From NCBI RefSeq assembly GCF_900269665.1, contig NZ_LT985361.1:4088694-4152693 (forward strand): a stretch of DNA of 64,000 bases, written 5' to 3'. Positions within the stretch are counted from its first letter, which is position 1, and each line of letters opens with the position of its first letter. Below, in pieces: positions 1 to 9,003 of this stretch. Source of the DNA: Nocardia suismassiliense. Its GTDB lineage: Bacteria; Actinomycetota; Actinomycetes; Mycobacteriales; Mycobacteriaceae. The position numbers and the translations under genes were made by a program. The notes beneath the pieces were generated by a model that was not told where the DNA came from, did not search any database, and was given only the letters and a program-made list of their open reading frames with translations.

Positions 1-1955
1 CTGTCCGGGAACACGAACCGGTGGCTGGTGCGACGGCGACCGAGAGCTACCCGACCACCGCGGCGATGCCTGACCAGACCGCTGCGTCAGCTGACCGGCG
101 CATCGCCGAGCCGACCGAAGCCGTCGACAGCGGTGCCCGAGTTCCGCACCCGCTCAGTGAGATTCGAACCGGCGTGGTTACCGCCCACCGCGCGGCATTG
201 GCGGCCCAGTTGGCGCTGCAGCGCGCGGTGTGGCAACGCACCGTGCGCTCGGCGTCCCTTGGCGCGATCACCTCCGCCGGTTCAACTGTGGTCGAGGCCG
301 AACCAGTAGCTACCGCATCCGAATCAGCGTTCAAGCCGCTGGCCCGCAGCCGACGTGCCGACCTGGATGCGGCCGCGCTGCAGCGGCTCACCGAGGGCGA
401 CGTCGTCGGTGTCTTCGGCACCGACCATCAGCGCCCCGGCGTGACCTCGGTGGCCAGGCTCGCCACGACGGGTCCGCTGATCCTCACCGAAGTCACGACG
501 ATCGAACTGCGCGGTGGCACCGGAAAAGGCCGTGTAGTCGCACGATTCGACGGCGACGCCCGCGCGGCGGCGGTGCAGGCGGCGGAGGTGTTCGCCCTGT
601 TCACCGGCTTGCCACTGTGCCTGTCCGGCAGCACCCTGGCCGCGCAGGTCAGTGGTTCGCCCGCCGGGCGGTCCACCGGAACGGTGGACCTCGTCGTCAC
701 CGAGATCGACCTGATCCCACGACCACACGTCGCCGCAACGGCGAGTATCGCTGGTACACAGGAGAACTTGCAGGTCACCGTCACAGCAGTCGAGCCGGCG
801 GGCGCCGGCGTAGGCCCGGGCGAAGCCGCACCGGGCCTGCTGCTCAACGAATTCCACATGACGCACCTGTCCCGCGGCGATCAAAGCATCGCCATGGGCC
901 CGGAATTCGCGGAGTACACCGGCGTCCGGGCAACCCGCCTGCCCACCGGTGGACTGCTGCTCGTCGACCGGGTGCGCGAGTTCGACGGTGCGCGAGGCCG
1001 ATTGGACAGCGCCGCATACCGCACCGAGTACGACTCACCCGCCGACTCCTGGTACTACGGCGACACAGCCAACGAGTCGATGCCGCACTTCGTCTACATG
1101 GAAACCTCGCTGCAGGCCGCCCTGCTGATGGGTTACTACGCAGGCCCGACGCTCACCCAGCCCGGCGTCACCCTGAGTCTGCGCAACCTCGGCGGCACGG
1201 CGACGGTACTGCGGCAGATCGACCTGCGCGACAAGACGATCGACCAGTCTTCCCGGCTGCTGTCGACCACCATCCTGCCCGGCTCCTCGCTACAGACGTT
1301 CGACTACACACTGAGCGTGGACGGCGAACCGTTCTACACCGGCGAGACCATGTTCGGCTACTTCAGCGACGAAGCCCTGGCGAACCAGACCGGCCTGGAC
1401 GCCGGACAGTCCGCCCCGACCTGGCTCGGCGAGCATCCGGACGCACGGACCCGCACCATCGACGTGGCCACGCGCCGCGCCGACCCGCACGCCCAGCTGT
1501 GTGCCCGCCGGACCTTGGCCTTGATCGACCACATCGACGTGGTCGACGGCGGCGGCAAATACCAAGCGGGCTACCTGCATTCGCTGCGCGCGATCGACCC
1601 GTCGGACTGGTACTTCGACCGGCACTTCCATCTCGACCCGGTGATCCCCGGTTCGCTCGGTGTGGAGTCGGTCATCCACGCGGTGCAGGAGTGGCTGCTC
1701 GATGCCGGATTCGCCGACGAGCTCAGCGATCCGGTCTTCCGCATCCCCGCCGACATCCCCTTCAGCTGGCGCTACCGCGGCCAGTTCCTGCCCACCGACG
1801 GCACGGTGGAACTCGAGGCGCACATCAAGGAGGTGCGGCGCACCGCACACGGCGTCACCGTCATCGTCGACGGCTCGCTGTGGAAGCCCGGCCTGCGCAT
1901 CTACGAACTCATCGACCTCGCGGTCGAACTCGGCGAGCGAGAGGGCGGCCGATGA
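1..1955 (+). CDS. PUFA/polyketide-type synthase, C-terminal part with tandem FabA-like dehydratase domains (5' end outside window)
   Basis: The reading frame is open from base 3, so the gene enters from outside the window; the GTG at 21 is not necessarily a start. The visible ~650 residues begin with an Ala-rich linker of the kind found between modules of multidomain synthases. Two hotdog (FabA/PfaC-type) dehydratase regions follow. The first contains MPHFVYMETSLQAALL and lacks a clear catalytic motif. The second contains HFHLDPVIPGSLGVES, with the presumed catalytic His near position 535 counted from base 21. Tandem dehydratases of this type are typical of PfaC subunits of polyunsaturated fatty acid and secondary lipid synthases. 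The stop overlaps the pfaD start (ATGA), so the two are translationally coupled. The product chain cannot be told from this fragment. Confidence 0.8.
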   Translation, partial: VREHEPVAGATATESYPTTAAMPDQTAASADRRIAEPTEAVDSGARVPHPLSEIRTGVVTAHRAALAAQLALQRAVWQRTVRSASLGAITSAGSTVVEAEPVATASESAFKPLARSRRADLDAAALQRLTEGDVVGVFGTDHQRPGVTSVARLATTGPLILTEVTTIELRGGTGKGRVVARFDGDARAAAVQAAEVFALFTGLPLCLSGSTLAAQVSGSPAGRSTGTVDLVVTEIDLIPRPHVAATASIAGTQENLQVTVTAVEPAGAGVGPGEAAPGLLLNEFHMTHLSRGDQSIAMGPEFAEYTGVRATRLPTGGLLLVDRVREFDGARGRLDSAAYRTEYDSPADSWYYGDTANESMPHFVYMETSLQAALLMGYYAGPTLTQPGVTLSLRNLGGTATVLRQIDLRDKTIDQSSRLLSTTILPGSSLQTFDYTLSVDGEPFYTGETMFGYFSDEALANQTGLDAGQSAPTWLGEHPDARTRTIDVATRRADPHAQLCARRTLALIDHIDVVDGGGKYQAGYLHSLRAIDPSDWYFDRHFHLDPVIPGSLGVESVIHAVQEWLLDAGFADELSDPVFRIPADIPFSWRYRGQFLPTDGTVELEAHIKEVRRTAHGVTVIVDGSLWKPGLRIYELIDLAVELGEREGGR

Positions 1956-3514
1956 CCACGTCCCGGATGGGTGTCCTCGCGGAGACCGCCGACGACATCA
2001 CCGCCTTGCTGCTCGACGTGCGGCGGCCGTGCTGGATCGTGCGCCACGACGGCCGGGTGGGCGCGACCTCGGACGAGGGCATCGTCGCCCGCTCGGAGGT
2101 GCTCACGGCGGTCGCTCCACTACCGCCGGAGCTGCTCGGTGACAAACAGTTCCACGCCACCCATGGCGTCCGTGCCGCCTACGCGGCCGGCGCGATGGCC
2201 AATGGAATCGCCTCTCCGGCACTGGTTTCGGCGATGGCGCGGGCAGGCTACCTCGCCTCCTACGGTGCCGCAGGCGTGACGCCCGCGGCGGTGGATGCGG
2301 CACTGGCCGAGCTCAGCGCTACGTCGCGGGGAAAGCCGTTCGCCTGCAACCTCATTCACAGTCCGTCCGAACCGGCGCTGGAGCGGGCGATCGTAGATTC
2401 CTGTCTGCGCCATCAGGTGCGGTGTGTGGAGGCCTCGGCCTTCATGGACCTCACCGCCGAGGTCGTCCGCTACCGGGTCGCCGGGGTCGCAGTGGATCGG
2501 CATGGCCAGCTCGAGGTCCGGAACCGGCTGATCGCCAAGGTCTCCCGCGTCGAGGTCGCCGAGCCGTTCCTGCGCCCGGCACCGGCGAAGCTGCTGCGCC
2601 GACTGGTCGAGGCCGGTGACGTGACGGCCGAGCAGGCGCGGCTGGCCGAGCGGGTGCCGATGGCCGACGACATCACCGCCGAGGCCGACTCCGGCGGCCA
2701 CACCGACCGCAGGCCGCTGCTGGTACTGCTGCCGGAACTCATCGCCGCGCGCGATCGCAGCACCCTGCCCGCCGCCGCGGCCGTGCGCATCGGCGCCGCA
2801 GGCGGTATCGGCACACCAGCCGCCGCCGCTGCGGCGTTCGCCCTGGGCGCCGCCTACGTGGTGACCGGCTCGATCAACCAGGCCGCCCGCGAGGCCGCCC
2901 AGTGCGACACCACCAAACAGCTACTGGCCCAGGCGGATTTCGCCGACTGCACGATGGCGCCGTCCTCCGACATGTTCGAACTCGGCGTGCAGGTGCAGGT
3001 GCTGCGCCGAGGAACCATGTTCGCCGCCCGCGCGCAGCGGCTGTACGACACCTACCGCGCCTACGCCGGCCTCGATGACATTCCCGCGGATCTGCGCCGC
3101 GAGCTCGAGGCGACGCTGTTCCGGCGACCACTGGACGCGGTGTGGCAGGACTGCGTCGGCTACTTCACCGAGCGTGACCCGGCGCAGTTGGTCGGCGCGG
3201 CCGAGGATCCGAAACGCAAGATGGCCCTGGTGTTCCGGTGGTATCTGGGTCTGTCCTCCGGCTGGAGCATTCGTGGTGAAGCCGACCGCGTCGCCGACTA
3301 CCAGGTGTGGAGCGGGCCCGCGATGGGCGGTTTCAACAACTGGGTCGCCGGCACCTATCTGGCGGCGCTCAGCAATCGGCACGTCGCCGATATCGCCGAC
3401 CAGATGATGCTCGGCGCCGCCTACCTCACGCGCATTGCCCAGCTACGCACGGCGGGCGTACGGCTACCCGCCGGCTGCACCCGATTCGTTCCGCGACCGA
3501 TGGAGCAACGATGA
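1952..3514 (+). CDS. pfaD: PfaD-family FMN-dependent enoyl reductase
   Basis: 520 residues, full length for PfaD, the trans-acting enoyl reductase that works with iterative PUFA/polyketide synthases. A TIM-barrel nitronate-monooxygenase-like fold is indicated by SAMARAGYLASYGAAG, GKPFACNLIHSP and the flavin/phosphate-binding VRIGAAGGIGTP followed by GAAYVVTGSINQA. The C-terminal half carries the family-specific MAPSSDMFELGVQVQVL and the RRPLDAVWQDC region. The start ATG overlaps the preceding stop by 4 bases, and its own stop overlaps the accDA start. The gene therefore belongs to one operon with the synthase and the carboxylase genes. Its role should be saturation of double bonds in the growing acyl chain. 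Confidence 0.9.
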   Translation: MTTSRMGVLAETADDITALLLDVRRPCWIVRHDGRVGATSDEGIVARSEVLTAVAPLPPELLGDKQFHATHGVRAAYAAGAMANGIASPALVSAMARAGYLASYGAAGVTPAAVDAALAELSATSRGKPFACNLIHSPSEPALERAIVDSCLRHQVRCVEASAFMDLTAEVVRYRVAGVAVDRHGQLEVRNRLIAKVSRVEVAEPFLRPAPAKLLRRLVEAGDVTAEQARLAERVPMADDITAEADSGGHTDRRPLLVLLPELIAARDRSTLPAAAAVRIGAAGGIGTPAAAAAAFALGAAYVVTGSINQAAREAAQCDTTKQLLAQADFADCTMAPSSDMFELGVQVQVLRRGTMFAARAQRLYDTYRAYAGLDDIPADLRRELEATLFRRPLDAVWQDCVGYFTERDPAQLVGAAEDPKRKMALVFRWYLGLSSGWSIRGEADRVADYQVWSGPAMGGFNNWVAGTYLAALSNRHVADIADQMMLGAAYLTRIAQLRTAGVRLPAGCTRFVPRPMEQR

Positions 3515-5196
3515 CGACCCTCGAAACCGGGCCGGACACCCGGACCTCCTGGATGGTGTGCCCGTCCTGCGGCACCATGATCTACGCGAAGCGCTATGAC
3601 CGGGCCGGCCGCGTCTGCCCGGACTGCGACGGTCACGGCGTGCTGACCGCCGACCAGCGGATCGCTTCGCTGGTCGATCAGGATTCGGCCCAGCGCCTCG
3701 AACCGGCCGCGACGGTGCGAGATCCGTTGGGATTCAGTGACTCCCGCAGCTATGCCGAACGGCACGCGGAGGCGCGGCGCCGCACCGGGATGGCCGACGG
3801 CATCAGCTGCGTGCGCGCGACCATCGGCGGCGCCCCGGTTGTGCTGGCGGTCATGGACTTCCGCTTCCTCGGCGGCAGTCTCGGCACTGCGGTGGGGGAG
3901 GCGGTGACCACCGCCGCGGAAACCGCGCTGTCCACCCGCGTGCCACTCGTGCTGGTCACCGCGTCCGGTGGCGCGCGCATGCAGGAGGGCATCCTGGCCC
4001 TGATGCAGATGGCCAAAACCAGTCAGGCCCTGCGCGATCTGGACGATGCCGGTGTACTCACCATCTCGGTGATCACCGACCCCACCTACGGCGGCGTCGC
4101 GGCCTCCTACGCCACCTCCACCGACATCATCATCGCCGAGCCCGGTGCCCGCCTCGGTTTCGCGGGCCCGCGGGTGATCCAGCAGACCATCGGCGAAACC
4201 CTGCCCGCCGGCTTCCAGACCGCGGAGTTCCTGCTCGACCACGGCGTGGTCGATATGATCTGCCACCGCTCCGCGCTGCGGGACCGGCTGGCCCGGCTAC
4301 TCGCGCTGGCCGCGGACAGCCCACGGCGGATCGAATTCGTGGCGGCCACACCGCCGGTGCGGACAGATCCGGCAAAGCTGCCTATCCGGGACGCGTGGCA
4401 AAGTGTGCGCGCGGCAAGGGAGTTGGCTCGCCCGACGACACTGGACTACCTCGCGGCAGCGTTCGACGAGTTCGTGGAGCTGCACGGCGACCGGCTGTCC
4501 ACCGACTGCCCGGCGATGGTCACCGCACTGGCCCGCCTCGATGGCGCACCGGTCGTCGTGATCGGAACACAGAAGGGCCACACCGCATCCGAGCTGTCCA
4601 AGCGCAATTTCGGCATGCCGACACCGGGCGGCTATCGGAAGTCCGCACGGGTGCTGCGGCTGGCCGCGAAGCTCGGCGTTCCCGTGATCACCCTGATCGA
4701 CACCGCAGGCGCCTACCCCGGCGTGTCAGCGGAGGAACAGGGCCAAGCGGTCGCGATCGCAGAGTCGTTGAAATTGCTTGCCGGACTGCCTGTTCCGGTG
4801 GTCGCCGTGGTGACCGGGGAGGGCGGCAGCGGGGGAGCGCTCGCCCTCGGCGTCGCCGACCGGGTGCTGGTGCTGGAGAACGCGGTCTACTCGGTGATCA
4901 GCCCGGAGGGGTGTGCATCGATCCTCTGGAAGGACGCATCCGCCGCCCCGCGTGCGGCGGCCGCACTGCGGGTCGACTCGACCTCCCTGCTCGAACTCGG
5001 CGTGGCCGATGCGGTCGTGCCGGAACCCGACGGCGGCGCACACCGTGATCCGGCCGCCGCTGCCGCCCACCTACGCCAGGCGCTGCGGCACGCCGTCGCC
5101 GGCCTCGGCGCGCTGCCCGTCCGGCAACTACTCGACCAGCGCCACAAGCGCTTTCGGGCCTTCGGCCTGCCCACGAACCATCAGGAGATGTCATGA
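3511..5196 (+). CDS. accDA: Acetyl/acyl-CoA carboxylase carboxyltransferase, fused beta and alpha subunits
   Basis: 561 residues. The N-terminal half is AccD-like and begins with a zinc ribbon (Cys17, Cys20, Cys36, Cys39), followed by the crotonase-type core with TASGGARMQEG. The C-terminal half is AccA-like, with PTPGGYRKSARVLRLA, LIDTAGAYPGVSAEEQGQA and GEGGSGGALALG. It transfers CO2 from carboxybiotin to acetyl-CoA or a related acyl-CoA. The start was set at the ATG overlapping the pfaD stop because the zinc ribbon follows at once; upstream in-frame codons lie inside pfaD. A beta-alpha fusion dedicated to one pathway is unusual next to the AccA3/AccD-type enzymes of mycolic actinobacteria and suggests local malonyl-CoA supply to the neighbouring synthase. 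Confidence 0.9.
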   Translation: MTTLETGPDTRTSWMVCPSCGTMIYAKRYDRAGRVCPDCDGHGVLTADQRIASLVDQDSAQRLEPAATVRDPLGFSDSRSYAERHAEARRRTGMADGISCVRATIGGAPVVLAVMDFRFLGGSLGTAVGEAVTTAAETALSTRVPLVLVTASGGARMQEGILALMQMAKTSQALRDLDDAGVLTISVITDPTYGGVAASYATSTDIIIAEPGARLGFAGPRVIQQTIGETLPAGFQTAEFLLDHGVVDMICHRSALRDRLARLLALAADSPRRIEFVAATPPVRTDPAKLPIRDAWQSVRAARELARPTTLDYLAAAFDEFVELHGDRLSTDCPAMVTALARLDGAPVVVIGTQKGHTASELSKRNFGMPTPGGYRKSARVLRLAAKLGVPVITLIDTAGAYPGVSAEEQGQAVAIAESLKLLAGLPVPVVAVVTGEGGSGGALALGVADRVLVLENAVYSVISPEGCASILWKDASAAPRAAAALRVDSTSLLELGVADAVVPEPDGGAHRDPAAAAAHLRQALRHAVAGLGALPVRQLLDQRHKRFRAFGLPTNHQEMS

Positions 5197-5741
5197 CCAC
5201 CGCGACGCATCGCGACTCGAGTAGCAGTGGCGAACGGGAGACCGACGCGCCGATGTCCGTGGCACCCGAGCCCGTCGGCCGGGCGCTGCCCGCGACCGAC
5301 GCCGACCATGCCCTCGCGGTACTGTCCAGGCACGCGCTGTCGGTACGCGCGCAGACGGCACCCACATCGGTGACGGTTGCCAATGGTCCACTGATGCTGC
5401 GCATCAGCTGGGACGCGGCGTCCGCGCCGACGGCCGCGACACCGCCCCCGACCGACGCACCTGCCCCCGCGCCCGGCGAAACAACCACGGACGCCACTAC
5501 TTTCACCGTAGTCTCGGAAACCGTCGGCGTCTTCTACCGCTCCCCGGAGCCGGGTGCCGCACCGTTCGTCACCGAGGGTGACCCGGTGCGCGCGGGCCAG
5601 CAGATCGGCATCGTCGAGGCCATGAAGCTGATGATCCCGGTGACCGCGACCCGCGAGGGCCGGGTGGCCGAATTCCTCGTCGACAACGGCGAAGCGGTCG
5701 AACACGGCGCACCCCTGCTGGTGCTCGAGGTGGTGCGGTGA
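5193..5741 (+). CDS. accB: Biotin carboxyl carrier protein
   Basis: 182 residues. The C-terminal ~75 residues form a biotinyl domain with the canonical EAMKLM; Lys145 is the expected biotinylation site. A Pro/Ala/Thr-rich flexible linker sits at about 80-105. The N-terminal ~50 residues are Ser-rich, unconserved and probably disordered. It carries carboxybiotin between AccC and AccDA. The start ATG overlaps the accDA stop by 4 bases, and the stop overlaps the accC GTG start, which implies coupled translation at matched stoichiometry. Confidence 0.92.
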   Translation: MTTATHRDSSSSGERETDAPMSVAPEPVGRALPATDADHALAVLSRHALSVRAQTAPTSVTVANGPLMLRISWDAASAPTAATPPPTDAPAPAPGETTTDATTFTVVSETVGVFYRSPEPGAAPFVTEGDPVRAGQQIGIVEAMKLMIPVTATREGRVAEFLVDNGEAVEHGAPLLVLEVVR

Positions 5742-7120
5742 CCACCCGGACGATCCGCAAGGTACTCGTCGCCAATCGCGGTGAGATCGCCGTCCGGGTC
5801 ATCCGGACCTGCGCCGAACTCGGCATCGGCACGGTCGCGGTGTACTCGGTCCCGGATGCCGATTCCGCCGCGGTACGGCTCGCCGATCAAGCGGTCCGGA
5901 TCGGACCCGGTCCCGCCAAACGCAGCTACTCCTACATCCCGGCGATCATCGAGGCCGCCAGGGCGACGGGCGCGGATGCCATCCACCCCGGATACGGATT
6001 CCTCTCGGAGGACCCGGATTTCGCGGAGGTCTGTGCCGCCGAGGGGTTCGTCTTCGTCGGCACGCCCGCCGCAGTCATGGCCGAGCTCGGCGACAAATCG
6101 ACCGCACGCGCACTGATGGCCGGGGCCGGTCTGCCGCTGCTACCGGGCAGCCGCGAACCGCTCGAAACCGCCGAGGAGGCACAGGCACTCGCCGGCGGCA
6201 TCGGCTACCCGGTGATCATCAAGGCGGTCGCCGGTGGTGGCGGCCGCGGCATGCGAGTCGTGCGCGATCCGGCCGATTTCGCGGGCGCGTGGCAGCAGAC
6301 CCGCGCCAACGCCACCGCCGTCTTCGGCGACGGCAGGCTCTACGTCGAGCGCTACCTCGATTCCGCACGGCACATCGAGGTGCAGATCCTCGCCGACAGC
6401 CACGGTACGGTCGTCCACCTGGGCGCGCGAGACTGCTCCCTGCAACGCCGCCACCAGAAGCTCGTCGAGGAATCGCCCGCTCCCGGCCTGTCCGACGAAC
6501 TCGTCGCGCGCATCGGCGCCGCCGCTGTGCGCGGCGCGCAAGCTGTGGGTTACGTCGGCGCGGGCACCTTCGAGTTCCTGCTGGACCCCGAGGGCCGCTT
6601 CTACTTCATGGAGGTGAATTGCCGCCTCCAAGTAGAACATCCGGTCACCGAGATGGTCACCGGCATCGACCTCGTCGCCGAACAGCTCAAAATCGCGTCG
6701 GGGCTACCACTGACCCTGTCCGCCGAATCCGCCACCGCGCGCGGCGTGGCCATCGAATGTCGCATCAATGCCGAGGACCCGACCCGCGAATTCGCGCCTG
6801 CTCCCGGCACACTGACCGAGTGCGTCCTGCCCGGCGGCCCGTTCGTCCGCATCGACACCCACGTCGGCCCCGGCTACGCCATTCCACCGCACTACGATTC
6901 CCTGCTCGCCAAGATCATCGTCTGGGCGCCGGACCGCCCGGCCGCCATCGCCCGCATGCGCCGTGCCCTGGCCGAAACCCGGATCAGCGGCACAGGCATC
7001 GCCACCACCGCCGAGTTTCTGCACGACATACTCGACCACCCGCGCTTCCGCGCCGCCACCCACGACACCGCACTCATCGGCACTGCCACCAGTTCTGGGG
7101 GCACCAGGATGGCCAGTTGA
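5738..7120 (+). CDS. accC: Biotin carboxylase subunit
   Basis: 460 residues, the normal length for a free-standing AccC. The order is: N-terminal domain beginning VLVANRGEIAVRVIRTC, ATP-grasp domain with the glycine loop KAVAGGGGRGMR, and C-terminal domain with YDSLLAKIIVW. It carboxylates biotin on AccB using ATP and bicarbonate. The usual NTRLQVEHPVTE signature reads NCRLQVEHPVTE here, a Thr-to-Cys change beside the catalytic Arg. It starts with GTG overlapping the accB stop. It is the last gene of the overlapping block and is followed by a 16-bp palindrome. Confidence 0.93.
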   Translation: MTTRTIRKVLVANRGEIAVRVIRTCAELGIGTVAVYSVPDADSAAVRLADQAVRIGPGPAKRSYSYIPAIIEAARATGADAIHPGYGFLSEDPDFAEVCAAEGFVFVGTPAAVMAELGDKSTARALMAGAGLPLLPGSREPLETAEEAQALAGGIGYPVIIKAVAGGGGRGMRVVRDPADFAGAWQQTRANATAVFGDGRLYVERYLDSARHIEVQILADSHGTVVHLGARDCSLQRRHQKLVEESPAPGLSDELVARIGAAAVRGAQAVGYVGAGTFEFLLDPEGRFYFMEVNCRLQVEHPVTEMVTGIDLVAEQLKIASGLPLTLSAESATARGVAIECRINAEDPTREFAPAPGTLTECVLPGGPFVRIDTHVGPGYAIPPHYDSLLAKIIVWAPDRPAAIARMRRALAETRISGTGIATTAEFLHDILDHPRFRAATHDTALIGTATSSGGTRMAS

Positions 7121-7127
7121 ATTGCCA

Positions 7128-7143
7128 CCTACGGATCCGTAGG
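7128..7143. promoter_or_regulatory. Perfect 16-bp palindrome, probable operator of the desaturase gene
   Basis: CCTACGGATCCGTAGG is a perfect palindrome 8 bases after the accC stop and 77 bases before the desaturase ATG. There is no T tract, so a transcription terminator is unlikely. Its symmetry and position fit a TetR-type dimer site. Desaturase genes of related mycobacteria are known to be controlled by TetR repressors that sense acyl-CoA; assigning this site to such a repressor is inference. Confidence 0.55.
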
Positions 7144-7219
7144 CTCGCGGAGGTTGTCGCGCTGGCGGTCGTGCTCGAGCCAGCGCCAGGTGAGCCAAAA
7201 CGTCTGAGGGGTAACGCAA

Positions 7220-8224
7220 ATGGGGAGAAATCTCACCCAGCTCGAGCTGCTCACGGAGCTCGAGCCCGTCGCCGAGGAGAACGTCCATCGGCATCTGTCG
7301 ATGGCGAAGGCCTGGCACCCGCACGACTACGTGCCGTGGGACGAGGGTCGTAACTTCGCCGCGATGGGCGGTGTCGACTGGGACCCGAGCCAGTCGCAGT
7401 TATCCGAGGTCGCCAAGGCGGCGATGATCACCAACCTGCTCACCGAGGACAACCTGCCCTCCTACCACCGGGTGATCGCGGAGAACTTCTCGCAGGACGG
7501 CGCGTGGGGTACCTGGGTCGGCCGCTGGACCGCCGAGGAGAACCGGCACGGCATCGTGATGCGCGACTACCTGGTGGTTACCCGCGGCGTCGACCCGGTC
7601 GAGCTGGAGAACGCGCGAATGATCGCGATGACCACCGGCTTCGATCCGCTGGCCGTCGCCAAGTACGGCACCATCGACCCCAGCGAGGTCCCCGATGCCG
7701 GGTTCCTGCTCGGCGTGGCCTACGTGACCTTCCAGGAGCTCGCCACCCGCCTGAGCCACCGCAACACCGGCCGGGTGTGCAACGACCCGATCGCGGACAA
7801 GATGCTGCAACGCATCGCCGCCGACGAGAACCTGCACATGATCTTCTACCGCAACATGTGTGGCGCGGCCCTGGACCTCGCGCCCGACCAGGCGATCGAG
7901 GCGATCGCGTTGACGCTGATGAACTTCCAGATGCCGGGCGCGGAGAACCCGAACTTCCGCCGCTACGGCGCGCTGATGGCCAAGCACGCCATCTACGACA
8001 TGCGCCAGCACCTCGAAGACGTGGTGATGCCGGTGCTGCGCATCTGGAAGATCTTCGAGCGCAACGATTTCACCGCCGCCGGCGAGCAGACCCGCGAAAA
8101 ATTGGCGGAGTACCTTGCGAAATACGAGCGGGACATGCTCAAGTTCGAGGAGCGGCGCGATCGCATCGCGGCGCGCCAGGCCGGCAAGCGCGACTCGGCG
8201 GCGCTCACCACCACGCTGCGCTGA
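7220..8224 (+). CDS. desA: Acyl-ACP desaturase (stearoyl-ACP desaturase family)
   Basis: 334 residues of the soluble di-iron acyl-ACP desaturase family. Iron-ligand motifs are visible as EENRHG and, later, DENLHM; the N-terminal helix holds EENVHRHLSMAKAWHPHDYVPWDEG in two parts. It introduces a cis double bond into an ACP-bound acyl chain using O2 and reduced ferredoxin. The start ATG is preceded by a GAGGGG ribosome-binding sequence. A 99-base gap separates it from accC, and that gap holds a palindrome, so it may be regulated separately from the synthase operon. Placement beside pfaD and accABCD suggests it tailors or supplies acyl chains for the same lipid. Confidence 0.9.
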   Translation: MGRNLTQLELLTELEPVAEENVHRHLSMAKAWHPHDYVPWDEGRNFAAMGGVDWDPSQSQLSEVAKAAMITNLLTEDNLPSYHRVIAENFSQDGAWGTWVGRWTAEENRHGIVMRDYLVVTRGVDPVELENARMIAMTTGFDPLAVAKYGTIDPSEVPDAGFLLGVAYVTFQELATRLSHRNTGRVCNDPIADKMLQRIAADENLHMIFYRNMCGAALDLAPDQAIEAIALTLMNFQMPGAENPNFRRYGALMAKHAIYDMRQHLEDVVMPVLRIWKIFERNDFTAAGEQTREKLAEYLAKYERDMLKFEERRDRIAARQAGKRDSAALTTTLR

Positions 8225-8262
8225 ATCCGCAGCCGGGTTCACAGACCAGGCACAGTTCGGCG

Positions 8263-8287
8263 AGGGTGTCGCGGAGCGCTACACCCT
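8263..8287. terminator. Hairpin between convergent genes
   Basis: AGGGTGT (8263-8269) pairs with ACACCCT (8281-8287) around an 11-base loop. It lies between the desaturase stop and the stop of the convergent DUF998 gene. There is no U tract on either side. High-GC actinobacteria often use such tail-less hairpins, so a bidirectional terminator is plausible but unproven. Confidence 0.4.
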
Positions 8288-9003
8288 CATGCCGCAGCGC
8301 TTGAAGGCTGGTCTGCTTTGCCCGGGACTTGAAGGCGCGGCAGGGCGACGAGCAAAACGACGCCGGTGAGGATTCGCCAGACCACGAAAGGATCGATGGC
8401 GAGGCGTTCGGCGGTGCCCGCCCCGAGGCCGAGATGGTCCGGGGCGAGGCTGGCGACCATGCCGAAGACGGTGACGACGATCAGCGCGAGAGTGGCTGCG
8501 GTGTAAGCGCGATGATTTCGGTAGAGGCGAGCCACCACGAGCATGATCGCGAGCCCGGACAGTAGTTCCAGATAGGCGCCCGCCGGGTGGAGTACCGCGC
8601 GTAACTGGTTGCCGCCGGGTACTTCACCCGCACTGCCGGGAAAGGTCCCGACCAGAACGATGCCGACGCAGTTGATCACGGCCAGGTAGGGGATTGCCCG
8701 TCCGGCTGGGCTTTTGGGCAGCAAGGGAAGCAGCAGCAGGGCCGCCCCGAGCACCAGCACGCCGAGCAGCACGAACTCAGTGGACATCAGCGCGTGCCAC
8801 GGTGAACAAATGTAGCGGGGCGTCGTGGCCCCGTATTGCGCCATGTCACCGAAGCATTCGGGCACACCGAGATCGCTGATCATGTTCTCGGACCAGCTGT
8901 AGGAGTGCGGTTCCTGCCATCGGCCGCCGACGACGAGCTGAGCGACGTAATAGGTGACGGTCAGGATCAGCAGCGCCGCACCGGCTTTCAACCGGCCGGT
9001 CAT
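8287..9003 (-). CDS. DUF998 family integral membrane protein
   Basis: 238 residues with about six hydrophobic segments. The first is GAALLILTVTYYVAQLVV, followed by the family's extracytoplasmic loop with SENMISDLG and a Cys pair (PEC and ICSPW). DUF998 proteins are of unknown function; some are linked to membrane stress or steroid/lipid transport, but nothing here decides that. The start ATG overlaps the stop of the upstream lipase gene by 4 bases (ATGA), so the two are co-translated. A longer in-frame extension inside the lipase gene has no membrane or signal character and was not used. Confidence 0.8.
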   Translation of the reverse strand: MTGRLKAGAALLILTVTYYVAQLVVGGRWQEPHSYSWSENMISDLGVPECFGDMAQYGATTPRYICSPWHALMSTEFVLLGVLVLGAALLLLPLLPKSPAGRAIPYLAVINCVGIVLVGTFPGSAGEVPGGNQLRAVLHPAGAYLELLSGLAIMLVVARLYRNHRAYTAATLALIVVTVFGMVASLAPDHLGLGAGTAERLAIDPFVVWRILTGVVLLVALPRLQVPGKADQPSSAAA

